Positions 42,867 to 55,519 are shown, numbered from the stretch's first letter. The stretch is 64,000 bases of DNA from Adiantum capillus-veneris (GCA_014529385.2 CM043963.1:102094412-102158411); one strand, 5' to 3'. Notes: generated by a model not told the origin, from the letters alone. A program made the numbers and translations.

Positions 42867-44545
42867 TGTCATAAAATATAATATCTAACTAACCCAAATG
42901 ATTTTTTCATATTAAACTAAATCATTTAATGTGGGAGAATAAAGGAGAACAAGGTTAAAAATAGACACGTGCTTATGGATCTGTCTCAACAGGGGGCCAA
43001 GGTTAAAAGGGGTCCAAATGAGAGGTGGTATGTTAAAGAGAAATGCTACTGAATGGAGCTTAAAGACCGTAGGGATAGCTTCATTAAAGACCTCCAAAAG
43101 TTAGTGTTCAAAAGTCATTTGACCTTAGGCAAACTAGGGCTGACCTTGAGGTGGGAATCCTACCCAAGCATGAGGTGCTTTTTGGCTTGCTAAATGTTAG
43201 TGGGAACCTTACCCAAAAGCTTGAGGTGTTTCTCACATGCTTAAATGACTAAGGTTCTTGAAGTATTCAATTCAAAGATAACTTTCAAGAGGCATCAACG
43301 TTTCCATGCTTGATTGACTAAGTCCTTGAAGTAGTTCATTCAACCACATGACTTAATAAGCATAAAATACACATATTCAAATGATCCTCCACATGTGGCC
43401 CTCATGATGTGCTTGAATGCTATTGGATAGGTTTTAAAGGGCACCAATGAGAATTTAGATGCATAAAAATAAATAATTAAGTTCTTCCTCTTAAAGAGGA
43501 AAAAGAGGACACATGTCCAAATGAAATAATAAATAATACGAGAGAGAGAGAGAGAGATAGAGATAGAGAGAGAGAGAGAGAGAGAGAGGTGTGACCAAGC
43601 ATGATAGGGGGTTATACTCCCCCCCCCCCCCCCCACACACACACACACACACACATACACACACATTCTCTCATTGTGTGGAGTGCAAACTGCAAGAGCT
43701 CCATCTCCTTCTCCTTCTCCAAGCTTGTTGAGAAGTGGAGAGCCTACACCAACACTCTTGGCTATGGAATGCAAATCCAACCAAGAGCCATGCTTTGATG
43801 CTTAAGCTTTTCATTGTCTTCATCTTCATTACTATGCTATTATGCTATGCTAAGCAAGAAGAGTGATGATAATTGAGGAAATATTTCCTTCTCCTATGGA
43901 TGATTCTTCTTTCTCTTCCCTACCCTCATTCCCCGCTATCTCTCTGCATCTTTGAAGGTGTTTGAGGCCCACGGGTTATTCACTTAGGGTTACCGTATGG
44001 TATCACGTGAGTGTAAAATAGGGGGGTTTTCTAAGGCCAAATGGATAGATTTTACATAGGAGGGTCCCGTATATAGGGGTTAAAAAGGAAATTTTGTTGC
44101 ATGCAGGTGGCGTCCCCCTATTACTACTACTAAATCCCTCGTGTTGAGGCCTTGGGACTGAGGCTTGGGATAGTTAATGCTTTTTGCAAATTTTATGTTA
44201 AGCTCATGATGCATGAAGCTTTCCATCTTCATAGCATCACCAAGGTCACAAGGAACACAAAGATTGTATTGCAACAAGTCTCTCTCGATGGGAGAATCTA
44301 TATTACAAATGCCTTTTGGAGGGGGGACCGGCTCCAAGTAAATCCGGTCCTCAACTATTGTCATGTTCTCTAATACTCTCTCTCTTGCAAAAATATTGTT
44401 CATGCCAAGTTAATTAAGTACTATGTTCATGATGCTACCATCAATTAAGTTCTACCTCTATGTTCTCAAAGTAATCTCACAAAAATGTTTACTCTAATTC
44501 TTATAATTTCACTATTCTCAAAGTTCATAGGCCATTTCCATTACA
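42867..44545 (+). repeat. 3' LTR of the chromovirus, 1679 bp
   Basis: TGTCATAAAATATAATATC to CCATTACA. It is collinear with the 5' LTR apart from a block of roughly 100 bp near 43010-43115, a poly-C expansion at 43620-43634 and an inserted MITE at 43970-44143. Confidence 0.9.
43970..44143. mobile_element. MITE, 174 bp, TSD TTGAGGCC, inside the 3' LTR
   Basis: TTGAGGCC occurs at 43962-43969 and 44144-44151, and the 5' LTR has the site once (TTTGAGGCCTTGGG), an empty site. Ends are CACGGGTTATTCACTT and, in reverse complement, CACGAGGGATTTAG, an imperfect inverted repeat. An 8-bp TSD fits the hAT superfamily. There is no coding capacity. It shares TATCACGTGAGT with the MITE at 48381. Confidence 0.8.
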
Positions 44546-44550
44546 TTATA

Positions 44551-47500
44551 AATCATGATAAAAAAGTATAATCTAAACTCTCAAGTAAATAATGTTATCT
44601 TCTTGAGATGTCTCATAGAATTGAAGCATAGCTTGTTGAAGCTTTTTCTTTTTCCCTTGTCATTAGCATGCATACAATGTAGAGTGAGGCATGCATTTTG
44701 ACGTTAATGTGTAGGTATGCCCAAATACAAGAGAGCGCATCTTCATTTGTGGCCTTTTTTGTAAGGTTGACCTTGCTTGGAATAAAAAACAAGTTCTCCA
44801 TAAGTCCTTGCTCTAGACAATCCTTGAGAAGTTAAAAAATAGCCTTACAGGTCTTAGTGTTGATCTTGGCTTTATCTTCGCGATCACTTTTCACATTATC
44901 TTAACTAGCTACATATGCCAACTTGCATATCAAGTCCTTGGTGAACGCATCACTACTGTGCCTCCTGTCGATTTGAACACAAGACAAAAATCACATCATA
45001 TGTGTTGAGACAATAGGCGAGAAGGTTAAATTGATATTTAGAGCACATTACATAGCACAATAAGTTGTATTTTGCAAAAAATAAAGGGCCTTTGAAGGTT
45101 GGGCAAGAGGGGATACTAAGTAGAGCAAGAGGGGCCTTGTGCTAGGTAAGAGGGGATACAAAGGTACATCAATTTTAAGCATAGTCTAATTTCTTCTAGT
45201 TGCCAACTAAACCACCAAGATGCTCTCATTATCAAGGACATGATGCATACTATGGGCAGTCAAGTCCAATCAGCTGAGGTGACGGACACATGCACTTGAT
45301 ATTTTTTAGCACTTTACAAAGCAGGTACCTATTTTTATGAAAATTCCATCAAACATGTTTGTGTCAAATCCTTGGCTTCTTAAGTCCTCTAAGCCCTCAG
45401 CTATACCTTCATTTGCATCATCTGATACATCCTATTGCTACTTTGCTTCCTCTTCTACATTGTTCCCCTCTAGTTACTCCTCTTCATTGACTTCCTCTGC
45501 ACCACTAACATTCAAGTCCTTAACCATCTTCTACAGTCCTTTAGCTCCGCTTATATCCATAATATCAGTTGTTGAAGATATAGTCACATCCATGCTTAGA
45601 GTTGTAGAGTTTAGATTGGCCATATCTATAGTCAACCCATGGTCCTCTTCCGCAATGTCCACCTTTCCTAACATGTGGAGACAATGGGTCGCCCTTCAAC
45701 CTCCCAAATAAGAACATTTGGCTCCTCCTCAATGAGTTTCATGTGGTATGTGTTGTAAGAAAAAGCAAGCTTGTCATATGGATGGTTAGATTAAGTAGCA
45801 TGACATCACTATTAACTAGCACAATAGCATGTGATTGTTAGCATATAGGTAGTGTTAAGATAACATATGGCATTATTAAATACCATGGTGACAATATTAG
45901 GCACCATAGTTCTAGTGCTTTAACAAGCGTATGTTGCAATGTTAGCTAGCATGATGAAAATGTTAAGCAACACTGTGGCACTATTATCTAGCATCGTTTC
46001 TACTGCTAACAAGCATATGAGGCAATGTTATTTAGAATGGTGGCCTTATTATCTAGTATAGCTGCTATGATATGAAGCACAATGGCACTATTAACTATGA
46101 TACTCGAGGTTAACTAGCATATGAGGGAGTGTTAGCTAGCATGGTGGCCTATTAAAAAGTAGCATGGTACTTGTATCTAGCATTGTTGCTATGCTAAGAA
46201 GTGGGATAACATTGCTAACTATGTTACTGAAGTGTTAGTGAGCATATGAGGGAGTGTTGGCTAGCATGCTAGCACTATTAAGCAGCATGGAACTTAAAGC
46301 ACACATTAATCCCTATAGGATCACAAGGTTGCAAAACACATTGAGTGATATGTGTACTTGTAGGATAGCACAACTAGTATGATAGCTTTGTGAACGTTGT
46401 ATCATGCCCACATCAAGCACACGTTACAAAGAAAAGGTTATATGTGATGGGGGCAATATAGAAGGTAGAGGTGAGAATATACAAATTTGATACCCCATTT
46501 GGACACTCCTCATTATCTTTTGAACCGACACATGTTGCATCTCTACCTCCTTGCGAGCATCATCATGGATCTCTATCTCATCTTGCAGTCAAGAAAATGC
46601 ACACATAAAGATCGTAAAAATATACCCATGTATACATCCAATGCAAGCCCAATAAACTTAGTGTCAGCATGGCGACATTGTTCGCATGGATTGTTTCTCC
46701 TCCAAGCACTGCTAACATTGACACGTGCTTTGAGCTCCCCAACAAGGGTGCTTCTTGTGACAGAATCTTCCTCAGTCGAGATGAAAAATTTGACTCTATG
46801 ACACTAATTTTCTCATGCAATAGTGCAATTGCTTTAGCAAATTTCTCATCATTAAGTTTCAACACTTTTGCAACCTCCAATTTGTTAAGGCAGATTGCCT
46901 ATTCATCTTTGGCCACTCTCAATCTTAACTATGCATCTTCAATTAGATCTTTCAAATTCCATGGTTTGTGCGTGTAATTTGCATGCTGGACTAGTAAGTC
47001 GTGTCTTGTTGGAGGTGCTTTTGAGATAGGGGTCACTTCAATATAGGGTTACTCTTTAATATTCTCATAATTAGACTCACCCACACCATTACTTAGCTTT
47101 GCATGTAGGTAATAGGTGTTGGAGTGGTCAAATTTGTGGTCATTGTTGTGTTCTTCTGCCACAACAGGCCATGCAAATACTACCACCATGCTAGCTTTCA
47201 CAATGTGTGGACCATGCTAGATTTCACTTGTAAAACGCCATAAGGTCCTGGAACTGCTCTCAAGGGAATTACTCCGAGAGAATGCTACTACACTAGGCCT
47301 TGTTGTAAACCACCAGAAGGACATAGGACTACTCTTGAGAACTTCTCTGGATGAATGCTTCTACACTTGACCTTTTCATAACCTGTATCCCTCAAGTGTG
47401 TGAAGATTGATAGTAAGTTTTCCTCGAATACATTAGAGCCCTTCAATAGCACTGGGTCCTCTTCTTCTATGTCAAGGCCATACTAGATGTGAAAGTCCTC

Positions 47501-47560
47501 CTTTGTATGGCAAAAAGTTTTTTGGAGGGGGTAATGCAAATTGGGCAACCTCCATCTATC
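44551..47560 (-). pseudogene. Decayed gene U, 5' part
   Basis: The minus strand reads as protein in long runs. From 47555: a segment with LDIEEEDPVLLKGSNVFEEN; from about 47205 a run with WPVVAEEHNNDHKFDHSNTY and then a coiled coil (AKVLKLNDEKFAKAIALLHE, 46865-46805). After a possible intron there is an LQDEIEIHDDARKEVE run (46595). Then come a minisatellite (45780-46300), an acidic run (45700-45335) and further runs to 44551. Most in-frame stops are TAG or TAA at positions consistent with former Gln. The family is unrecognised. The reading meets the retroelement TSD and resumes at 35935. Confidence 0.45.
45780..46300. repeat. Degenerate minisatellite, units of about 90-120 bp
   Basis: GCATATGAGG(G/C)A(G/A)TGTTAGCTAGCATG-like cores recur near 45927, 46012, 46127 and 46244, interspersed with ATTATCTAGCAT and CACTATTAA blocks. 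It lies within decayed gene U. Confidence 0.65.
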
Positions 47561-47622
47561 TGCAAAATATTAGAGCATACGCATTAGGGCATTGACTAAA
47601 AATGCATGGGAGGTGGCTAAAG

Positions 47623-47625
<3 letters not shown>

Positions 47626-47700
<75 letters not shown>
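47626..47700. repeat. (GA)n microsatellite, 75 bp
   Basis: An uninterrupted run, the longest microsatellite in the window. Confidence 0.98.
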
Positions 47701-47702
<2 letters not shown>

Positions 47703-48380
47703 ATAACACATTCTTCTCCCTTTTTGCATCCTTGTTGAGTTTGTGTTGTTGTCAACATTGAGTGCCACAGATGGCCGACTGTGCTTGCCTATCTTAGAGT
47801 TAATGGGTGGAGAGTGTTTGGACTCCTTGGAAATGGACTTCTATGCTAGTAGCGAGAAGTGTGACCTCAAAATCGTCATTGTGGACTTCCTTGAATGGGC
47901 TATGCGAGACCTCATTCTCGCTGTTGTGGGGCTCCTTGCATGAGTGGGGAGTCTTGCATTTTTGGCAAGCTGTACTCTGAGCTTTTCCTACTCTTCCTCA
48001 TTCTTCCATAGTGCACTCACAATGAGGGTGGTGTCTACACACTAATAAGGACATTTCTTCAAAGAGGTGGAGCAATGATGCTATGCATGCGGACTTTGTC
48101 TGCCTTCATCACATTTAGCTTAGTGCTTGAAAACAGGGCATGAAGGCTCGAGTGCGCATGTGAATATTTTCTACGTTACATAAAATCCATTCAATATATT
48201 CTATCAAAAGTACCCCTTTGTATATGATAGCTAACATAAATAACATACTATGTTACTACATCCTTTCACCCAGGTGGAAAGTTTATGAAACTATAGATCT
48301 AGTCACGTTTTTTTTTTCTTGTGCACATGCTTAAGAATGTTTATAATAAACTTTTTGAAAGAAAAAAGGTTCCATGGTTA
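47701..48380. other. Stretch without recognised gene
   Basis: No family, LTR end or tandem repeat seen. A short open frame (47743-47943) is not convincing. Confidence 0.3.
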
Positions 48381-48598
48381 CCCGGGGCAGTCACTTATCA
48401 AAAGACCCCTATATCACGTGCGTTCAAGAGGTAATTAATAATACCCCAATATACATACTATTTTTACACTGTGAGCCTATTTAAAAAACCCCCACCCCCC
48501 TCTATATGTATACATTTTTATACATTTTGGTCTTTAAATAATCCTCTCCGGTTAACTCACGTGATATCATACACATTCTAAAAAGTGACCGCCCCGGG
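48381..48598. mobile_element. MITE, 218 bp, TSD CATGGTTA
   Basis: CATGGTTA occurs at 48373-48380 and 48599-48606. Terminal inverted repeats are CCCGGGGCAGTCACTT and, in reverse complement, CCCGGGGCGGTCACTT. Subterminal ATCACGTG motifs are also inverted (about 48412 and 48558). It has no coding capacity. The 8-bp TSD suggests a hAT-type transposase acting in trans, although the CCCGGGG end is not the commonest hAT terminus. Confidence 0.85.
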
Positions 48599-48606
48599 CA
48601 TGGTTA

Positions 48607-51600
48607 TCATTCATTCAAGACTTGTATTCATGGCTAGGAGGCATATAATTTACTTGTTTCATATTTTTTTAAGCATGATTGTTTCACATGCTAAGACACC
48701 TCTATGGGTTGATCTTGTTTATTACACTCTAGAATCATAGATAGCAGAATCTCACAAATGGATATGGTTTCGACAAGCACATATGGGAATCATTGTAGGA
48801 CTCACTTCCACTATAGGGATGTACAAATGTGCAAGTTGTACAATTCATTGATCGATGTCAATCATTTTTTCAAAGTTCTCAAAATCAATAGGTCATTCAT
48901 TTTTGGTTGAATGGGACCTATAGACTGATTGATTGAGAATAAAACTTAGACAAGATAGTATATATTTACATTACTTTTGTTGGCATGGGATACCAAATTG
49001 TTGTAGATAGGTGTTTGCCAAACTAGTTGTAGACATATTTCTTGCAAGGAATACTATCTTCTAACTTGGTTTAGATTCTAAGTGTCTTCAAAAAAACCAC
49101 CTAGTATGTTAAATGGGCAATGCACCATGTGTGGGAAGATTGTTAGCACAATGTTATCTACTTACAAGCAAGTTTTAAAGGGTGATTTTGTGGACAATCT
49201 TCAAGATGTCTGAATCAGTTCCAAAAAGTGTTTTCGATAATAAACTTTAAAGATTGACAAGTATGGCTTTCATTCCATCTTTTTTTTAGTTTTTTGTATG
49301 GATTGACCGTTTTAAATTAACTCAGCTTATCATTCTATGTTTTTGCTTGGTCTTTTGTATCGCTACTCACCGTTTTGTTTAGTGTTTTGTATAGCTACTG
49401 ACCGTTTTAAATTAACTCAATTCATCATAGAGTTTTTACATGCAATTGTGATCCAAGTAGTGTATTTGAACTAACTCCACCAACTCAATCTTATGGTTGG
49501 ATTTTAATGTGTAAAGCAAATTTTAGTTGAATAAAAATGTTCAACATTTGGCAAGATCCATCTTCATTTCTTAAGTAACCCTTATACTAGGCAAGAAAAT
49601 ATAAACAATGAGAAATGCTTGGTAGTACTTAAGAAATACCTACATTAGATGGAAGAGTCAATAAGACACAATTGTAGTAGTGTATAGATCATGTTGTTGC
49701 AATATTATATATGATCAGGGTACTCTTTGCTGGACTACAAGAAACTCCTTGAGAGTCACATAACATAGTTTGAGGCCAATGTGGACATGATGATCCCTAT
49801 ACTTATACGATTGTAGTGTCAACATGAAAAAAATATCCTTGTCGCTACAGATGGGGTGTTTTAAGATATTCTATACACATTCCACCCTTTGGTCTGATGA
49901 ACTGGATCGATGCAAGTGGTTTTTCATCAATTATCATAGAGACACATTCCATATGTGGAGAGTATGAGAGTTCTTGAGGACTAGACACATGGCACCAAAA
50001 TTATTTATGTGTCAGATGCTCCAAAGTGCTCGTCATTTTCTTCCTTGTTGGGGCAGTCAATATCTCAAGTATACAATCTAAAGATAAACCCCTTATATAC
50101 AATTTTTAAACCTTTAGTTTAAAGGTGTATTGATATCTTTGCATCTTTAAATAGAATTCATTTGTTTATACTTTTGTTCAAACAAATTTTAAATATTGTA
50201 CAACCTAGCCAGAGTAAGATTCCAACTTGAGATGATCTACTCCTTAGTTTATAGCACTGATTGTGTCTATAGGAGTGGTATTGTTAGGGGTATGACCCAA
50301 CTAATGCAAAATGACTCCATAGAGTTGAGGGTCACAGACTATCCTCTTCACAATTGTACTTTTGAGGAAAGAAGTTCTCAATCTACCTCCAATCTGCCAG
50401 GGGTAGTAGATAACTTCAACTTACCAAGTTTCTTACAATCACTATTGGTGACATGATAGACTATGTTGGTCACATCTAATTGGATAGTTTAAGCAATTTC
50501 CATGCAAAATCTAACCAAGGGGTTTGAAATTGCAAAATCTAACTAGGGGGTTTGGATTGCTAAGGCAATACCCATGGTTACCAATTAAATATTGTTTTAT
50601 TTTCACTAGTCTCTCATTTAGTATGTAACAAGTCAAAGAAATATTGGGCCTTTTGAGGTTGAACTTTGGGTAATGTACCTTTTAGGTTTGGAAAGTTCAC
50701 TTGACTCTGATAGGTGTAAGCTTTTTTCTACCTCCTAATAAGAATATGATTTAGTTTAGTTTCCTTTTGTGAAATGCTTTGATTGAGTTTTCCAAGTGGG
50801 ATGCATATGCTAGAATGCTTTCATCCCTTTTTCTCTTCAACAGACAAACACATGACAAGGTCATGTATGAGCAAAGAATTTTGAGACACTAGTGTACCAG
50901 ATACATTCTTGCACATGCAATTAAATGCCTACATGGTAGGATTTTGTTTGGCGCATGTTGTTAGTCAGAAGGTGTGCAACATGGTCTAGGAGCTCATGGA
51001 GTTCAGTTTAGCTAGTGTGGAGTAAGGTTTATGAGGGTCCCTCTCACTCATCTTGTACTTGATGGATGTCATTTTTTCTGACATCATTATATGAGGGACA
51101 TTCCACATGTGGAGAATATGGGTCTCTGGGACTAACATTGGTGTGTGTTTTCTTAATTATGTGTTGCGATGGAGTCCCTAGGTATTGCTCCAATCTATTT
51201 ATTCGACCATGTTGAGCACGTCATATCAGGAACAATTTCAGTGTTGGCCAAAAATTGTTGAATGAGCAACACATCACCATAAGCATTGGCAATTATAGTC
51301 ATGTAAAATGCATCGGATCAGTTTTTGCTAAATGCATGCACACTAGGTGTTATGGGTCCTAATGTTTAGCAAAGGCAGAATTGAAGTGGCATGCAAGTCC
51401 ATGAATTTATATCTTATGAAGCATTTTACATCAAAGGTGCAGTATCTCTATGAGATTAATTGTGAGTCTACCAATCACCACAAAAGGTCATGGCTCAGTT
51501 TGGGTGCTTATAGATAAGTAGAGTAAACTTTGTAAGGTTTATTCCATCAACCATTCCATCTCTAAAATTAATTAAGTTGGTTGTTCGTAACATTGTTTCT

Positions 51601-53109
51601 TACTCAGCAATGTTGCGAGTAATTGTAACCCAAGTTTATCAGTCATTCTTAGAGGACTGTCTGTAAACGGTTGGGAAACAGAACTTAGTACTGCCAGTTA
51701 TCTAGAGGTAGTTTACAAGTGTAAACCAATTCTATAGGATATGCTAGGAGCATATGTTACAAAAAAGCAATCCAATTGGAAAGGTTATCTCTCTTGTTGA
51801 AGTTTGCTTCCCATGATGCAAAGCATGTTGCGATTAGGTTTAGTCCTTTCATGTTTAGGCCAAGTTCTCCACCACGATCACTGGCTATGGTGCGGTTGTT
51901 TACTGATGAGAATTGATAGCAAGTTAAGGACTTAATCTTCGCAAATGAGTTGTGTCAGCATGTCACTTTCATGGAAAGTTGAGAAGAAGTATTCTTGCAT
52001 GTTCCATTACTTTCAGAAAGTTTGAAACCTTGCCATTCATTTAGACACCTCTTTGTTGTGGGAACTCATTTCAAACACTCAAGTGAGTTATAAATAGAGT
52101 GTACACACTATGTTGGATATTGGTCGGTTACACAAAACGGTTTCAAAAGGACAACAATATAGAAAATCAAGATGTTTTTTCTTGATTTCATTGAACCTCT
52201 TAATGAAGTTTTTACATCTTAAAAGCTTGAGGTGACTTGGAAGTTTCACGAATAGGGCACACAATGCACTCACAAATGTAGTTTTTTGGATCGTCTTTAG
52301 AACCCCGACCAAATTGCCAGACGTGGTGCATAAAATTAAGATGTGTAAAGCACTACATGCAAAGTCCTTAAAGAGGGTGGAGACATGTGTTCCCCATGTG
52401 ATACTTTCCACTCTTGTCTTTGAGGATGAAAATTATTCTTTAAAGGGGGAGAAATGCTAGGAAACAATTCCTAATTGAATTCCACAACATCTACCAAGGG
52501 CTAGGAGTGTAGAGGCTACAAGCCATAGTATTAGGACCTATCATGGGAGAATAAAGGGGAGTAGCGAGCCTATGATGTGCACACTCAAAAGGGAATCTAT
52601 ATACAAGAGGCAAGCCTTGATTATGTATGGAGTTGGTTGGGTGGATCTTTAGTGTGCATGTCCATCTCTCTCTTCATGCAAAGGGCTTGCGTGGTCTAGT
52701 TGTGTTATGGAGTTCATGCTTTCCCTTTGCATGAGAGTGGATGCAAGTCCTAATAGCATTTAATTGCTTTAGCAATGGGGATTGAAACATTGTTTGATGA
52801 ATACCAAACCACAAGAACTCGTCACAAGGGTTATTTTGTGTTTTGTGGCATGCACTTAAGAGTTGGAAATGCCCCAGAAACCTCCCATTTTGCACTAGAA
52901 ATTGGAAGACGTTCATGTTGACCACCCCCATAGCCAATTGTTAATTTTTTTAGGTATAGAAAGATCCTCTTTCTCCCTTTTGAAACATTGGGAGTGAGGT
53001 AAGAAGCAAAAGAGACTATGTTGGAGTGCTCGTCTAAACCCAACCTAAGAAACACTACATGGAAGAGGTATCTCGTCGGAACTGTTTGTGAAATAAAAAT
53101 TCTCTTGGA
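48607..53109. other. Long AT-rich stretch without recognised gene
   Basis: Only short open frames with no recognisable domains. No LTR ends or TSD-bounded elements found; old unrecognisable repeats are likely. Confidence 0.3.
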
Positions 53110-53640
53110 GTTGGTGAAAATACAAATTCCCCTCAAATTTTAAAAGTCTCCAAAACATCCTTGCACCAATGGGATTGCTCCAATTTTCACATAGGTTTTT
53201 CGTTTTGGTAATAAAGATCTATCTTTCAAGTGTCTTGGACAAAAAATTACAGAAATGAGCTTACAAAGAGTGGTGTTTGGGTCTAAAATAATGAGCTATG
53301 AACTATTTCATCGTGAGAGCCCAATATAATATATGGCATCTAAAATTCTAACCTTTTGACGGAGTTGCAAAAAATAATCATTTTGGTGAGGTTTATTTTA
53401 GGAAATGTGGAAAAAATCAAGGGCATTTTGGGATTGGCTGGTAATATTTGCTAATTATGGGGGTATTTTAGAAACTTTTAAATTTGGCGAGTATTTTGGT
53501 TATTTTTGCACAAATCTCACGGGCCTTTTAGTAAAATTATTGAAATTGGGTTTAGTGCTAAAGCAAAACCTATGCTTGGTGCAATCCCACGTACAAATTT
53601 TGAAACTTTATCTCTAGTGTAGAAACCTTTAGTCAATTTA
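53110..53640 (+). repeat. Unclassified dispersed repeat, copy 1
   Basis: Aligns in reverse with 55780-56150. Shared blocks are CAAATTTT.AAA near the start, GATCTATCTTT..TGTC, AATGAGCT(A/T)..AACTATTTCA..GAGAGCCCA, and GGGTTATTTTGG-type runs at the end. No open frame or TSD established. Confidence 0.5.
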
Positions 53641-53812
53641 CCTCTAAATTTTTCCAAGTGTAGGTTTTCCAAGTTTGTAGAGAAAATTATATTTCGAGCA
53701 TCGATAGTCAAACTTGGGTTATTATTGTCAGACAATAGCTTAGTTAGCAAAGGGCTTGAATAGTGTCCTCAAGGTTGGGGACTCAAGTCCTGTTGAGACT
53801 ATCCCCCTTGAT

Positions 53813-53814
<2 letters not shown>

Positions 53815-53860
<46 letters not shown>
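53815..53860. repeat. (GA)n microsatellite, 46 bp
   Basis: Uninterrupted AG run. Confidence 0.98.
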
Positions 53861-53866
<6 letters not shown>

Positions 53867-55030
53867 TTGTAGGGTTGCCTTATAATTTGCTCGGGTGGTT
53901 GAGTAGATGCTAGGATTGAAATAGAGGCATCTTGCGAGGTTTCTTTGGTCAACATTCAAAACAATGATTTTGGCCTCATTTTACGTACAAATTCGATAAG
54001 GAACACAAACTCGAGGCTATATTTTTTTGGCCAAAATCAAGGGCATCAACCTTGGGGCAATGTCGTCCTTTTGCATCCATCTGAAATAGTCCATAGTAGA
54101 TAACTTTGCCTAGCAAAGCTTGGTTGGCATAGCCTTTTATAAATGCATACATGACCATCATATCCTAAATTTGCTTGCTTAAGTCGATTTCTTGCAAAAT
54201 TTCACACCCTGATGCAAGCATATGTGATTGCATATTGTGAGAAGCCTTGGCTTCTTGCATGGAGTGCATTTTATAGAATTGATTGCATCTCAACCACTAC
54301 CCTTCTAAGTTCTATCATATCAACAAACTACATCATAGTGCGGTTTTGAAACGACATCATTTTTAATTACATTTACATTGCGGCAAATTTTGTGGCCTCA
54401 ACCTTGCCTTTTCTCTCAAGCCTCCACATGGAACTATGCTGCTATCTTGTGGAGGACCTCTCTCCATTATAAGAGTTAGATTAGATAGAAGTTTAGGAGG
54501 AAGTGTGGTGTGTGAAAGGGTGCCCATGAGACTCAGAATTCACCGTTGCAGCTAGGAACCGTGAAGTGGCAAGAATATTAGCACCACTATGTCAAATGCA
54601 TCAAAGTAGGGCTCGTTAGGTAGTTTGATGTTGCGGGAGTTGCTAAGAAAAATGGGACGAAGAAGAAGAGTATTTTAATGTCGTAGGAAACTATTCCAAG
54701 AGACCTTAAAGATCTATCCGACGAGGAGAGTTGAACTTGAACTCAAGACTTGTTATTCAAGAGGGAAATGGTGCTTTCCATGTGTTGAAGATAGATCATG
54801 CGTGTGAAGGGGCCTCTGCGGCAACCTCCTGAATTCTGAAAAATTTTCTGTGCCCGGTTATTTTTGGGCGAATGAGTCACCGTGAGTGTGAAATGGCAAT
54901 GAGGGAATAGGCCAAATGGCACGATACAACAACAGTACAAAATAGACGATTCAATGGATCAAGCACCGCCACATTTAAGTTGTCCGCAACACAGCGTGCC
55001 TCCGCGTGTGCGACAGAGCGACTTTGTGTG

Positions 55031-55061
<31 letters not shown>

Positions 55062-55483
55062 TGAGCTTGCTTCATTGCAGCTCTTCTGAAGCGCAGGAGC
55101 TTGCAGATTTGTGGGGAGGAAGGAGCCAAAATGCAGGAACAAATTCCACAGGTCAGACCAATTTGCAAATAATCTTTTTGTGGGCTGCAATCACTCACAC
55201 ACAGGCATGCACGCACGTGTGCGCGCACGCACGCACACACACACACACACACGTATATGCTCTCATGTATGAACTTTTGAGCAAGGGCATACCTCATATA
55301 TGCAATCTGAGGCAGGTGCTTATGATTATGTCATGAGCTTGTATGTGTATGAAGGGAGGAAATTATATGTGGTTGATTGGCTTGGATATGGAAAATCACA
55401 GTGTTAAAGAGATGAAATGTGAGAGTCCAAGTTGCCTACAAAAGACATATAGAGTACGCGACTGTTTTTCTTTCTTTGCATTC

Positions 55484-55519
<36 letters not shown>

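Larger units (their letters stand above)
35942..44545 (+). mobile_element. Chromodomain Ty3/gypsy retrotransposon, 8604 bp, TSD TTATA
   Basis: TTATA flanks both ends (35937-35941 and 44546-44550). The order is LTR (35942-37300), exact primer-binding site, gag, protease, RT, RNase H, integrase with C-terminal chromodomain, polypurine tract (42846-42866), LTR (42867-44545). The chromodomain places it among plant chromoviruses. All coding regions are broken, so it is not autonomous now. The LTRs differ in length because the right one gained a MITE and the two differ by a block near 43010-43115. Confidence 0.9.
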
